Positions 1-8,923 of a stretch of 64,000 bases of DNA are shown in pieces. The first letter of the stretch is position 1. Every line of letters starts with the position of its first letter. The translations under genes and the position numbers were made by a program. Under the pieces are notes generated by a model, which saw only the letters and a program-made list of their open reading frames with translations, did not search any database and was not told where the DNA came from. The stretch is taken from the NCBI RefSeq assembly GCF_021864535.1, contig NZ_JAKJIC010000002.1, positions 434,001 through 498,000 of the forward strand. Direction: 5' to 3'. This stretch comes from Oryzibacter oryziterrae. GTDB lineage: Bacteria > Pseudomonadota > Alphaproteobacteria > Rhizobiales > Pleomorphomonadaceae.

Positions 1-1
1 T

Positions 2-1123
2 CTGTGTGGTGCGACCGGGGCACATGCCGGCGGCTTTGACACCGGACAGCAGAACATCGATCTGCTGTTTGACGAAAGCGACTATGTCTTCAACCAGACC
101 AACACCGTCGTCGGCGGGCGCTTCCACTATTCGAGCTTCAAGCCAGCTGCACCATCCGCCGGCGGAGGCTCCGGCACAGGGCACATTTCGCTTTACGTGC
201 CGCGCGTCGACATGAAGATCGGCCACGGTCCGGTGGATTGCCTTGGCACCTACACCCAGCCGTTCAAGTCGTCGATGCAGCATGACTATGACTGGATGGG
301 AAGCTTTACGACCGTCGACAAGAGCCTGACCGTCGACGAGGTCTCCCTGACCTGTTCCTATGCCCTTTCAATGGGCGCGGGCGCGTTTCGCCTCATCGGG
401 GGCATGAACTACGACTGGGGTGCCTACGACCAGACCCGAAATCCCGACTTCGCGCAGATCAACCCGATTCTGACCAAGCTTGACGTCTCCGCGTCCGGGG
501 CCGGCTGGCGCGGCGGCGTGGCTTACGAGCTTCCCGATACGGCCTTCCGCGCGTCGCTGATGTATTATTCCGACGTCTCGCTCGATGCCACCGGAACGGT
601 CACCAATCTTTGGACCGGCTTTGGCTTTGTGCCGTCAGTCAACGTGAAGGCGGATCGGGTCTACCTGCCACAGGCCGTCGAGCTGCGCGCGCAGACCGGC
701 ATTGCCCAGGGCTGGCTGTTGTCTGGCGCGGTGAAGTGGCAGGACTGGAGCACCTGGCAAGACATCGGCATCACCGCAACGCCCTCCGGCACGCCCCTCA
801 CCACGCTCCACCAGCGTTTCCGCGACAGCTGGACGGTCAACCTCGGCCTCGCCCACAAGTTCACCGACGATCTCTCCGGTGGCGTCGGCCTCACCTGGAA
901 CCAGGGCGTCTCCACCGGCTACAACGAATTTCCCGACACCTGGACCCTGACCACCGGGCTGAAATACGCCCTGTCCAAGAACATCGACCTCACCGTCGGC
1001 GTCGGCGCCACGCTGCTCACCGCCGGATCCATGACGGCCATCGATCCGAAAAAGGACTATTCGGCCAGCTGGGACAATAACTACCTCCTGTCGGCCCAGG
1101 TCGGGCTGAAGGCGCACTTCTGA
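2..1123 (+). CDS. FadL/OmpP1-family outer-membrane transporter (5' end outside window)
   Basis: This is the C-terminal part of an outer-membrane beta-barrel of the FadL/OmpP1 family, which takes up long-chain fatty acids and other hydrophobic compounds. The frame is open from base 2, so the start codon and the signal peptide lie upstream of the window; about 373 codons are visible. The visible part shows alternating beta-strand patterns, an internal 'GWRGGVAYELPDTAFRASL' stretch and 'ALSKNIDLTVGVGATLL', all typical of the family's strand repeats. The protein ends in phenylalanine (LSAQVGLKAHF), the usual Bam recognition signature of outer-membrane barrels. The next gene starts 128 bp downstream on the same strand. 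The family is fairly sure; the substrate is not known. Confidence 0.8.
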   Translation: MCGATGAHAGGFDTGQQNIDLLFDESDYVFNQTNTVVGGRFHYSSFKPAAPSAGGGSGTGHISLYVPRVDMKIGHGPVDCLGTYTQPFKSSMQHDYDWMGSFTTVDKSLTVDEVSLTCSYALSMGAGAFRLIGGMNYDWGAYDQTRNPDFAQINPILTKLDVSASGAGWRGGVAYELPDTAFRASLMYYSDVSLDATGTVTNLWTGFGFVPSVNVKADRVYLPQAVELRAQTGIAQGWLLSGAVKWQDWSTWQDIGITATPSGTPLTTLHQRFRDSWTVNLGLAHKFTDDLSGGVGLTWNQGVSTGYNEFPDTWTLTTGLKYALSKNIDLTVGVGATLLTAGSMTAIDPKKDYSASWDNNYLLSAQVGLKAHF

Positions 1124-1251
1124 GGGCGGGGGGGCGTCCCGCGCTTCCCGCCGCACTCAAGTGCGGGTTCCGCTGAATACTGCCTGCATTTACCAAGTCT
1201 TGCAGCTTTCAGTTTATGTGTTGGTGCGCCTTCGCTCCGTAAGAGGCCCCA

Positions 1252-2781
1252 ATGAATACTGCAGAAGTCGCACTGGAGCCTTCGACTCCCATTGCCGTTC
1301 AGCCAGCGACCGCGCCATCAGGCGCGTCCACCGGCCGTCTCGATCGCCGCTATGTGACAGCTTATCTCGTCATCCTCATTCTGGCGGCAATCCTGCGGGT
1401 GACCCGCATGGTGATCACGTCGGACGATACATTTTATCCCGACGAAGTCTTTCAGTTGCTGGAACAGGCGCACCGTTTCGCGTTCGGCTACGGTTTCGTC
1501 CCCTGGGAGTTCCAGATCGGTCTGCGCAGCTGGCTGCTGCCCGGCATGCTCGGGCTCATCCTCAAGGGGCTCGACTATCTTCACTTGGGCACGCCCGAGG
1601 TCTATGTCCCCGTCGTGGGCTTTCTGTCCTTCGCCTTCTCGATGACGCTGGTGGAAGCGGCGCGCCGCACGGCAGACCGCCTGGGTGGGCCTCTGGCCGG
1701 ATTGTTCGCGGCCTTTTCGGTCGCCTTCTACACGGCAAGCGCCGCGGCGGCCCTGAAGATGACGCCGGAAGTCATGGCCGGATATGCGCTGGCCTGGGCG
1801 CTCTGCTTCTCTCTCGGTTCAGGTAGCCGGTCCGCCTGGCTTGCCGGCGTGATGATCGGCCTCACCGCCGGTTTGCGCGTCCATTACGCGCCGGCTCTCG
1901 TCGGATTGGTCATCACCGCCTACCTCTACCGCAACCGCAATGTCGGCGAGACTCTCAGGCTGATCGTGGCAGCTGCTGCGACCTTTCTTGCCTTCGGCAT
2001 CCTCGACTGGATCACCTGGGGGCTACCGTTCCAGTCCTATATCTTCGCTGTCTGGGCCAATGTCGGCAAGGGCGTAGCTGCGTCCATCAGCGTCCAGCCC
2101 TGGAGCGACTATCTGACCACCTTCGGCTTCGGTTCGCTTGCCCTGATCCTGGCGGCTTTCGATTTCCGGCGCACCTGGCCTGCGCTTCTGGTGGCACTGC
2201 TGATCCTGCTGCCGCACACCCTCCTTGCCCACAAGGAGCCTCGCTTCGTGTTCGGCATGCACGAACCGACGCTGGTCGCCTTGGCGGTCTTCGTGGCCGG
2301 TCGTGCCACCGCGCCCAGACCGTCCCGCTTGCCGCTGGTCGCCGTCGCTCTGTGCATCGTCATCTACGCAATCCGTGGTCTCGTGGTGATGGCGCTCGAT
2401 CCCCCCTATCACGCGGTACTGGGCCGGGACATCGGTGCCGCCGTTGCCGAGGTGCGCCGCCAGCCGTCGCCGGCCGGCCTGTCGGTCTTAACCGTGCACT
2501 GGGGATGGTTCCCCGGCTATTATCGCCTGCACATGCCCATCCCCGTCACCTTCCACAAGAAGCCGCTGACATCTGTGGATCAGGTCGATCCGGGGATCGA
2601 TTACGTGGTCGTCGACTTCCGCAATCCGGTTCCGGCAGGCTTCACCTTCATGAACACCTACGGCACGGTCAGCCTCTGGCGCGTGGATCATCCCAGGCAG
2701 GCCTTGGCTTCCGGTCCCTCGACGGCTATCCCCTTGGACTTCTCGTGGGACCGTGGCTTGCATGAGGTCTGGCAGGACTGA
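1252..2781 (+). CDS. GT22 (ALG9/PIG-B-like) membrane glycosyltransferase, copy 1
   Basis: A 509-residue polytopic membrane protein of the GT-C superfamily, family GT22, best known from eukaryotic ALG9, ALG12 and PIG-B, which use dolichyl-phosphate-mannose. After a 40-residue cytoplasmic N-terminus and a first membrane helix comes the signature loop YPDEVFQLLEQAH (residues about 62-74), matching the eukaryotic HPDE..Q..EPAH motif with its catalytic acidic residue, followed by PWEFQIGLRSWLLPG. The second signature, HKEPRF, lies near residue 326 and corresponds to HKEERF. About ten hydrophobic helices are evident. The next gene is a paralogue 59 bp downstream on the same strand, so the two are probably co-transcribed. 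The donor is probably a polyprenyl-phosphate sugar and the acceptor is unknown; both are inferences. Confidence 0.8.
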   Translation: MNTAEVALEPSTPIAVQPATAPSGASTGRLDRRYVTAYLVILILAAILRVTRMVITSDDTFYPDEVFQLLEQAHRFAFGYGFVPWEFQIGLRSWLLPGMLGLILKGLDYLHLGTPEVYVPVVGFLSFAFSMTLVEAARRTADRLGGPLAGLFAAFSVAFYTASAAAALKMTPEVMAGYALAWALCFSLGSGSRSAWLAGVMIGLTAGLRVHYAPALVGLVITAYLYRNRNVGETLRLIVAAAATFLAFGILDWITWGLPFQSYIFAVWANVGKGVAASISVQPWSDYLTTFGFGSLALILAAFDFRRTWPALLVALLILLPHTLLAHKEPRFVFGMHEPTLVALAVFVAGRATAPRPSRLPLVAVALCIVIYAIRGLVVMALDPPYHAVLGRDIGAAVAEVRRQPSPAGLSVLTVHWGWFPGYYRLHMPIPVTFHKKPLTSVDQVDPGIDYVVVDFRNPVPAGFTFMNTYGTVSLWRVDHPRQALASGPSTAIPLDFSWDRGLHEVWQD

Positions 2782-2840
2782 GGTGTGGCCGCGATCGAGG
2801 GCAGCCAGCCCATGCAAACGCAGTCAGTGAGGACAGGCGC

Positions 2841-4430
2841 TTGACCCTTCGTGCCGACCAACTCCCATCTCCGGCTGGCCGGCACATGTGGCTCGCGCTT
2901 GGCGCCGTCTACGCTCTGGCCGTCGCCCTGCGGCTCCTCCGCGCCGGCTTGCCGGACGACAGCTTCTATCCCGACGACATCTATCAGATGCTCGAACAGG
3001 CGCACCGCCTGGTCTTCGGCTACGGCTACCAGCCTTGGGAGTTCCAGGTCGGCATCCGCTCCTGGCTGCTGCCCGGTCTGATGGGCGGTGTGCTCAAGGG
3101 GCTCGCGGCCCTGGGCTTTGACCGGCCGGAGCTCTACGGCCCCGCCGTCACCGGGCTTGCGATCCTGCTCTCGCTCACCCTGATCGAGGCGAGCCGCCGC
3201 GCCGCCCGCAGGCTCGGCGGCGAGCGTGCCGGGCTGATCGCTGCCCTGGCCGTCGCGGTCTATACCCCATGCATCGCCGCCGCACAGAAGATCACGCCGG
3301 AGATTGTCGCCGGCTACGCCTTCGCCGCCGCATTGGCCGCCAGCCTGGGGGCTGATCGCCGCTCCGCCCTGTGGTCCGGACTGCTGGCCGGCATCGTCGC
3401 CGGCTTGCGCATCCACTATGGCCCGGCGCTCGTGGTTCTCGCGGCAATCGCCTGGCTGCGACGTGACCGCCGCTGGCCCGATCTTGCGGTCTTTCTCGCC
3501 GCCGGGGCCTTCGCCTTCTCCATCTTTGGCGTCGTCGACTGGCTGACCTGGGGCGCGCCCTTCCTTTCCTACGTCAATGGCGTCAGGGCCAACATCGGTC
3601 ACGACGTCGCCGCCTTCTTCGGCGTGATGCCGGTGTACTTCTATCTGCAGGTCTTCGCTGTCGGGGCCATCCTCGCGCTATTCGCGGCGCTTGACTGGCG
3701 GCGCACCGGTTGGCTGTTGGTCCCCGTGCTGGTGATCGTCGCGGTTCATTCGCTGATCGGCCACAAGGAACCGCGTTTCATCTTCGCCATCCACGGCCCC
3801 ATCATGGCCGCTCTCGGGGTGTTTCTCGCCGGTCGCCTGCAGCATCCGCTGATCATGTCAAAACAGCATGATCGAAAGGCGGCTGCTCAAGCCATTGAAC
3901 CTGGAGCGATTTCCAGTCGACCTGATGATGCCGTCAGGTCGGAAAGCGCTCTGGACAAGGGGCGTGAAGGTCGCCTCCTGGCTGGCGTCGTCATCGCCCT
4001 GCTGGTTGCCACCAGCCTCAAGAGCTTCGTGCTGCTCTGGCGCGATCCGGGCAACACCGCTTCCATCTCCAGCGATTACCGCACGGCCGTCCTGGCACTG
4101 CGCCGCGAACCGGACGTCCGCGCGGTGGCAAGCTATGGCATTGATTATTTCTGGTTCCCCGGCTGCTATTGGCTGCATGAGGACGTGCCGGTGCAGTTCG
4201 TCCGTCGCCTGCCTGCATCCTCGGCGGAGATCCCGGCCGGCATCTCGCATGTCTTCCTGCCCGTCGGCGCCCCGCCGCTTCCAGGCTTCAGCCCGGTTGG
4301 CACCTATGGTCTTGTCGAACTGCGCCATCGCGACGAAATCGATCCCGCCGCCCCGCTGCCGCCGATCGACCGCAGCTTGCCGCTCACCTTCTCCTGGGAC
4401 AAGGGCATCCACGACGCCTGGTGGGATTGA
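2841..4430 (+). CDS. GT22 (ALG9/PIG-B-like) membrane glycosyltransferase, copy 2, with in-frame repeat insertion
   Basis: A 529-residue paralogue of the preceding gene with the same landmarks: YPDDIYQMLEQAH, PWEFQVGIRSWLLPG and HKEPRF. The likely start is TTG at 2841, behind a GAGGACAGG stretch; no ATG gives a full first helix. Compared with copy 1, about 38 extra residues lie between a membrane helix ending in FLAGRL and the next helix starting RLLAGVVIAL. These residues (including KQHDRKAAAQAIEPGAISS) are encoded by a 112-bp palindromic element at 3841-3952 that also occurs elsewhere in this window outside coding frames. The reading frame runs through it, and both catalytic motifs lie upstream of it, so the protein may remain functional. 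Downstream it converges with the SorC gene, 16 bp away. Confidence 0.8.
   Translation: MTLRADQLPSPAGRHMWLALGAVYALAVALRLLRAGLPDDSFYPDDIYQMLEQAHRLVFGYGYQPWEFQVGIRSWLLPGLMGGVLKGLAALGFDRPELYGPAVTGLAILLSLTLIEASRRAARRLGGERAGLIAALAVAVYTPCIAAAQKITPEIVAGYAFAAALAASLGADRRSALWSGLLAGIVAGLRIHYGPALVVLAAIAWLRRDRRWPDLAVFLAAGAFAFSIFGVVDWLTWGAPFLSYVNGVRANIGHDVAAFFGVMPVYFYLQVFAVGAILALFAALDWRRTGWLLVPVLVIVAVHSLIGHKEPRFIFAIHGPIMAALGVFLAGRLQHPLIMSKQHDRKAAAQAIEPGAISSRPDDAVRSESALDKGREGRLLAGVVIALLVATSLKSFVLLWRDPGNTASISSDYRTAVLALRREPDVRAVASYGIDYFWFPGCYWLHEDVPVQFVRRLPASSAEIPAGISHVFLPVGAPPLPGFSPVGTYGLVELRHRDEIDPAAPLPPIDRSLPLTFSWDKGIHDAWWD
3841..3952. repeat. 112-bp double-hairpin repeat, copy A (inside a coding gene)
   Basis: A copy of the 112-bp element that begins AGCATCCGCY and ends GGAAAGCGCTCT. 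The first hairpin pairs GATCATG with CATGATC; the second pairs CGACCTGA with TCAGGTCG and is extended by GGAGCGATTTCC against GGAAAGCGCTCT. It has the same length as the copies at 42286-42397 and 52400-52511, and the same orientation. It lies wholly within the second GT22 gene and is translated without a stop codon. Confidence 0.85.
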
Positions 4431-4446
4431 TCCGCTCCGGCCTTCC

Positions 4447-5400
4447 TCACGCCCCTTGCGCGGCGATCAGAGCCTTGGCCGTCTCCGCATCGGTCGCCAC
4501 CGCGTTGATCAGACCGCCGCCGACGGCGGCGCGGATCGCTTCGGCCTTGAGCGGTGACACGGCCGCGGCGATCCTGAGCGGCACGCGGGCAAGGCCCTCA
4601 AGCGAAATCGACATGGTGCGGGAATCGAACTCGGTGCCGACGGGCTGGCCGTGGCTGCCGAAGAAGCGGGCGCAGATGGTGCCCACCGCGCCATGCGCGC
4701 GGATCTCCTCCAGCTTGGCCGACTCGATGAAGCCCTCGCGGAACACCGTGGCATTGGCCGAGATGGCGCCGACGCCGACGATGGCGACCGCCATGCGGTC
4801 CATCATGTTGAACACGCCCTTCACGGTGCCGGTGTCGTGCAGCACGCGCGCCGTGGCGTCCTCCTCGACGATGGCCGGCACCGGCAGTTGCCAGGCGCGC
4901 GCGCCGAGGCCCGAGGCCATGCGGCGGCAGACGTCCGAGGAATGGCTGAAATGTTCCGGCGCGCCCACGCCACCCACCAGCGCCACCACGTCGATGTCGG
5001 CCGCCGATACCTTGCGCGTCGCCGCGGCGATGGCGGCCACCGTGGCGCCGTCGGAGACACCAAGCACGTCACCGGGCTTCAGCACATCCTCGAGAATGCG
5101 GGCGACCGCCTTGCCGAGCGTGTCCACCGCATGCAGCGGGTTGGGCCGGTCTTCCACCACCACGGCCAGCTTCAGTCCCATGTGCAGCTTGAGCCGCCGT
5201 TCGAGCAGCTGATCGCGGAAGGCCTTGGGTGCCACCTGGATTTCGACGAAGCCCATGTCCAGCGCCGACTTCAGCGCCCGGCTCACCGTCGCTTCGGATA
5301 TCTCCAGCATGCGGGCGATCTCGGTCTGGGGCAGCCGCTGCTCATATCGGAGACGGGCAATCTGCACGATCATGTCTTCGCTGCGGCGCGGGCGGGGCAT
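4447..5400 (-). CDS. SorC-family transcriptional regulator
   Basis: A 317-residue SorC/DeoR-type sugar-responsive regulator. The N-terminal 55 residues form a helix-turn-helix with the characteristic LPQTEIARMLEISEATVSRA segment. The rest is the SorC sugar-binding domain (phosphosugar isomerase-like fold), with VLGVSDGATVAAIA and the VGVGAI segment near residue 215. Such proteins bind phosphorylated sugars and control adjacent carbohydrate genes. The transaldolase gene lies 158 bp upstream on the same strand, with a terminator between them, so transaldolase or a nearby pentose-phosphate function is the likely target; this is an inference from position. The start ATG at 5400 gives a normal family N-terminus. 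Confidence 0.9.
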   Translation of the reverse strand: MPRPRRSEDMIVQIARLRYEQRLPQTEIARMLEISEATVSRALKSALDMGFVEIQVAPKAFRDQLLERRLKLHMGLKLAVVVEDRPNPLHAVDTLGKAVARILEDVLKPGDVLGVSDGATVAAIAAATRKVSAADIDVVALVGGVGAPEHFSHSSDVCRRMASGLGARAWQLPVPAIVEEDATARVLHDTGTVKGVFNMMDRMAVAIVGVGAISANATVFREGFIESAKLEEIRAHGAVGTICARFFGSHGQPVGTEFDSRTMSISLEGLARVPLRIAAAVSPLKAEAIRAAVGGGLINAVATDAETAKALIAAQGA

Positions 5401-5507
5401 ACTGGATTACCGTTCCGTCAATCGGGAATAACTCGGACAGGTGTATCAGAGCGGGCAGGGCGCCGGCCAGATAAATTTGCAATAAATTTCAAAAATGCCA
5501 TGTGAAA

Positions 5508-5533
5508 AAGGGCCGACCTTGCGGTCGACCCTT
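5508..5533 (-). terminator. Rho-independent terminator of the transaldolase gene
   Basis: On the minus strand AAGGGTCGACC pairs with GGTCGGCCCTT (one mismatch) across a 4-nt loop and is followed by a short run of T. It lies 26 bp after the transaldolase stop codon and before the SorC gene. Confidence 0.8.
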
Positions 5534-5558
5534 GAAGCAGGAGAGGTGCTGTCCGCCC

Positions 5559-6521
5559 TCAGGCAGCGAGGCGCTTGGCCACCAGCTTGCGCAGCTCGCC
5601 GAGATCCTTGGCAAACAGGCGGATGCCCTCGGCCAGCTTCTCGGTCGACATCGGGTTCTGGTTCATCGCCCAGCGGAAGGCCTTCTCGTCCATCGGCAGC
5701 TTGGCCGGACGATCGGTCAGCGCATCCGGCGAAAGCGCGCGGGCGAGCGTGCCTTCATCGGCGGACAGCTGGTCGAGCAGGGCCGGCGACACCGTCAGGC
5801 GATCGCAGCCGGCCAGCGCTTCCACTTCCGCAGCCGAGCGGAAGGAGGCGGCCATCACCACGGTCGAGATGCCATGCGTCTTGTAATAATTGTAGATGTT
5901 GCGCACCGAGACCACGCCAGGATCTTCCTCGGCGGTGAAGGTGCGGCCTTCGGCCTTCACATACCAGTCGAGGATGCGCCCGACGAAGGGCGAGATCAGG
6001 AAGCTCTTCGCATCGGCGCAGGCGACGGCCTGGGCGATGTCGAAGATCAGCGTCATGTTGGTGTCGATGCCTTCCTTCTGCAGGATCTCGGAGGCGCGAA
6101 TGCCTTCCCAGGTGGCGGCCACCTTGATCAGGATGCGATCGCGCTCGATGCCGTTGGCCTTGTAGGCGGCGATGACGGCCCGCGCCTTCTCGACGGTGGC
6201 GGCGGTATCGAAGGAGAGGTCAGCGTCGACTTCGGTCGACACGCGGCCCGGCACCAGCTTGGCAAGTTCGGTACCGACGGCAACGGCCAGGCGATCGCCG
6301 ATCGCCTTGACGATGGCGTCCTGCGAGCCCGCCTGCGTGCGGCCCCAGGCCACGGCATCGGACAGCACCTGCTCATAGGCCGGCAGCCCGATGGCCTTCA
6401 GCACCAGCGTCGGATTGGTGGTGCAATCCACCGGCTTGAACTTCTTGATCGCGTCGATGTCGCCCGTGTCGGCCACGACGACCGTCATGTTACGCAACTG
6501 ATCCAGTTTGGAAACCATCAC
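5559..6521 (-). CDS. tal: Transaldolase
   Basis: Transaldolase of the TalB class (320 residues, the usual length). It transfers a dihydroxyacetone unit between sedoheptulose 7-phosphate and glyceraldehyde 3-phosphate in the non-oxidative pentose phosphate pathway, in the cytosol. The N-terminal D-T-T-N-P-like segment (VDCTTNPTL) and the Schiff-base lysine in [13 protein letters not shown] (Lys133) are present, as are [10 protein letters not shown] and the SxRS-like [11 protein letters not shown] stretch. GGAG lies 7 nt before the first of two adjacent ATG codons, which favours the start at 6521. A SorC-family regulator lies downstream, and an inverted repeat with direct TGCAAGA repeats lies about 100 bp upstream. 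Confidence 0.95.
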   Translation of the reverse strand: MMVSKLDQLRNMTVVVADTGDIDAIKKFKPVDCTTNPTLVLKAIGLPAYEQVLSDAVAWGRTQAGSQDAIVKAIGDRLAVAVGTELAKLVPGRVSTEVDADLSFDTAATVEKARAVIAAYKANGIERDRILIKVAATWEGIRASEILQKEGIDTNMTLIFDIAQAVACADAKSFLISPFVGRILDWYVKAEGRTFTAEEDPGVVSVRNIYNYYKTHGISTVVMAASFRSAAEVEALAGCDRLTVSPALLDQLSADEGTLARALSPDALTDRPAKLPMDEKAFRWAMNQNPMSTEKLAEGIRLFAKDLGELRKLVAKRLAA

Positions 6522-6620
6522 ACCACTCCGTAAGTCCAGGGGCTTCCTCCGCCCAGCCTGGCCGCTTGTCTCGCTTGTGCCGCAGCCTATGCCCCAAACA
6601 TAGTGAGACCTTCGGCTAAA

Positions 6621-6654
6621 TGCAAGAAATATCTATTTTGCAAGATATTGCATT
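6621..6654. promoter_or_regulatory. Candidate SorC operator upstream of tal
   Basis: In this AT-rich stretch TGCAAGA occurs twice, 18 bp apart, and AATATCT (6628-6634) faces AGATATT (6643-6649). A related TTTGCAATAAATTTC stretch lies in the 5' region of the SorC gene around 5477-5491. The position about 100 bp before tal suits an operator. That SorC binds it is an inference. Confidence 0.35.
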
Positions 6655-6805
6655 AAACGGAGGGGAATACCGTCCCCGGATCCCGTCTCGCTTTGTCCCA
6701 ATCGGCACCTCGGCTGCACCTTAAGGTTAACAAGATCTTATTGATGCAAATTGAAATATATCATGTCAGGGAAATCACGTGCATTTGGTCAGCGGGGCGG
6801 GCTCC

Positions 6806-8923
6806 ATGAAGACGCATTGTCGATTGTCGGTGGCTTTCCTGGCGTGGGGTGCCCTCACGGTTTCTGTGGCGCACGCGGATTATCTCGTCGACAACGCCGG
6901 CGACCCGCTGATGACGGGCCTCTCCATTCCGGCCGACGCGGCGACGCGGGGCATGTGGTCAGCGGTCAAGCCCTGGCCGCTCATCGGTCTGCATGCGGCG
7001 CTGATGCCCTCAGGCGTGGTGATGACCTTTGGCAGCCCGCTCGGCAATGGCGTGCAGGACGGCCGCACCTTCGATATCTGGGATCCCGCCAAGGGCTTCG
7101 ACGGCACCGCTCACTACACGCTGCCCCAGGCTCAGCAGGTCGACGCCTTCTGCAGCGCCGGCACCTTTCTCAAGACCGGCGCCATGTTGATCTCGGGTGG
7201 CTCGTCCGGCGCCAGCGGCTACTCCTCCAACGCCAGCACCCTGTTCGATCCGTCGACGCACACGGCAAGCAATGCCGTAGCCGCGCTGAACCTGCCCCGC
7301 TGGTACGGCACCATGATCACCGTTCCCGACGGACGGGCGCTGATGCTTGGCGGCGCCAAGCCCTACGTTGTCGACGCCTACAAGGATCCTGCGGCGGCGA
7401 TCGCCAACAACAATGTGTCGATGACGCCCGAGATCTTCGCGCCCGAAACCGGCTGGACCTTGCTGTCCGGAGCGACCAGCCGCACCGCCTTCGGCCCCGA
7501 TGACAACAGGTGGTGGTACCCCCACGCCTGGGTGGCACCATCCGGCAGCGTCTTCGGCATTTCGGCAAATCGTCTCTGGTCGCTCGATGTGGCCGGCAAT
7601 GGGGCGATCAGGGATCTCGGTACCTTCAAGGGGGCTCCGGGCAACGGCTCCACCACCCCCAATGTTGGCGCAACCTCGACCGCCGTCATGTATGCGCCGG
7701 GCAAGATTCTGCAGGTGGGGGGCAACGGTGTTGCCAACCAGCAACCCACCGCGTCCAGCAACCAGGCCACCGTCATCGACATCAACGGCACCCAGCCGTC
7801 CGTCCGCGATACCGCGCCCATGACCTATCCCCGGCAGTGGGCCAGTTCCATTGTCACCCCCGACGGCAAGGTCGTGGTGACCGGCGGTTCGAAGTTCGCC
7901 GACGACGCCGGCACCAGTGCCGTCTACCCGGCTGAGATCTGGTCACCGGCGACGGGACGCTGGACGGTTGCCGCCAAGGCCGCCGTCTATCGCGGCTATC
8001 ACTCGACAACCTTGCTCCTGCCCGATGGTGCAATCCTGTCCACCGGCGGCGGCGTGCCGGGCCCGGTCAACAACTTCAATGCCGAAGTCTTCTATCCGCC
8101 CTATCTGTTCCAGTCTTCGGGCGGACGATCGGTCCTCGCGGCCAGGCCCGCCATCTACAGCCTCAATTCCAACAAGCAGGATTACGGTGCCGGCATCACC
8201 ATTCGCCTGACCAGGTCGGCGAGTCTTTCCAAGGTGGTGTTGATCGGCGCTTCCTCGAGCACTCATTCGTTCAACTCGACCCAGCGCTATCTGGAGCTTC
8301 CCTTCACCGTCTCCGGCACCACCATCACGGCCCGTAGCCCCTCGAGCCGCAATCTCGCACCTCCAGGCTACTATCTGCTCTACGTGATGGACGCCAAGGG
8401 TGTGCCCTCGCGCGGTGTCCTCATCTCGCTGGGCAGCGAGTGGACCGCGCCGCCCGTGCAGCCGGCGCAACCGAAACTGACCGTGGACGCGTCCGTCAGT
8501 CTCGCCCCGGTCAACTTCCCGGGCTATCTGGTGCGCCACAAGAACTATGTCGCCACCATCGACCAAGTGTCTCAGACCTCCGACGCTCTCGCCAAGCTGG
8601 ATTCGGCCTTCACGGTGCGGACCGGCCTTGCAGACGCAGCCTGCTACTCCTTCGAAAGCCGCAATTTTCCTGGCTACTTCCTGAAGGCTGACAACGGCGC
8701 CGTCGGCCTCAAGATCCGCAACAACGCCGACGCTGCTTATGCCGGAGCGGCGACCTTCTGCGCCCGCAAGGGCATGAACGGCACGGGCTACTCCTTCGAA
8801 AGCCGCGCCTATCCGGGGCAGTTCCTGCGGCACCAGAATTATGTCCTGCAACTGCAGACCTTCGACGGCACGCCCCTCTTCAAGGACGACTCCAGCTTCT
8901 CCGTCGTTCCCGCTTTGCTGTGA
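6806..8923 (+). CDS. Secreted copper-radical oxidase (galactose/glyoxal oxidase, AA5) with AbfB-like C-terminal domain
   Basis: An exported oxidase of about 705 residues. The start ATG at 6806 gives a clean Sec signal peptide (cleavage after SVAHA, about residue 24); a GTG at 6779 is possible. A seven-bladed kelch-type propeller with a DUF1929 C-terminal beta-domain follows. The AA5 copper and radical residues are all visible: Cys116 in DAFCSAG, Tyr167 in LPRWYGT, Tyr398-His399 in RGYHSTTL and His487 in SSTHSFN. In this family the Cys-Tyr pair forms the thioether radical cofactor, and the enzyme oxidises alcohols or aldehydes and releases hydrogen peroxide. From about residue 560 an AbfB-like beta-trefoil follows, with repeated NFPGYLVRHKNY / NFPGYFL / AYPGQFLRHQNY blocks, probably binding carbohydrate. 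The motif spacing resembles glyoxal oxidase more than fungal galactose oxidase. The substrate is unknown. Confidence 0.85.
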   Translation: MKTHCRLSVAFLAWGALTVSVAHADYLVDNAGDPLMTGLSIPADAATRGMWSAVKPWPLIGLHAALMPSGVVMTFGSPLGNGVQDGRTFDIWDPAKGFDGTAHYTLPQAQQVDAFCSAGTFLKTGAMLISGGSSGASGYSSNASTLFDPSTHTASNAVAALNLPRWYGTMITVPDGRALMLGGAKPYVVDAYKDPAAAIANNNVSMTPEIFAPETGWTLLSGATSRTAFGPDDNRWWYPHAWVAPSGSVFGISANRLWSLDVAGNGAIRDLGTFKGAPGNGSTTPNVGATSTAVMYAPGKILQVGGNGVANQQPTASSNQATVIDINGTQPSVRDTAPMTYPRQWASSIVTPDGKVVVTGGSKFADDAGTSAVYPAEIWSPATGRWTVAAKAAVYRGYHSTTLLLPDGAILSTGGGVPGPVNNFNAEVFYPPYLFQSSGGRSVLAARPAIYSLNSNKQDYGAGITIRLTRSASLSKVVLIGASSSTHSFNSTQRYLELPFTVSGTTITARSPSSRNLAPPGYYLLYVMDAKGVPSRGVLISLGSEWTAPPVQPAQPKLTVDASVSLAPVNFPGYLVRHKNYVATIDQVSQTSDALAKLDSAFTVRTGLADAACYSFESRNFPGYFLKADNGAVGLKIRNNADAAYAGAATFCARKGMNGTGYSFESRAYPGQFLRHQNYVLQLQTFDGTPLFKDDSSFSVVPALL

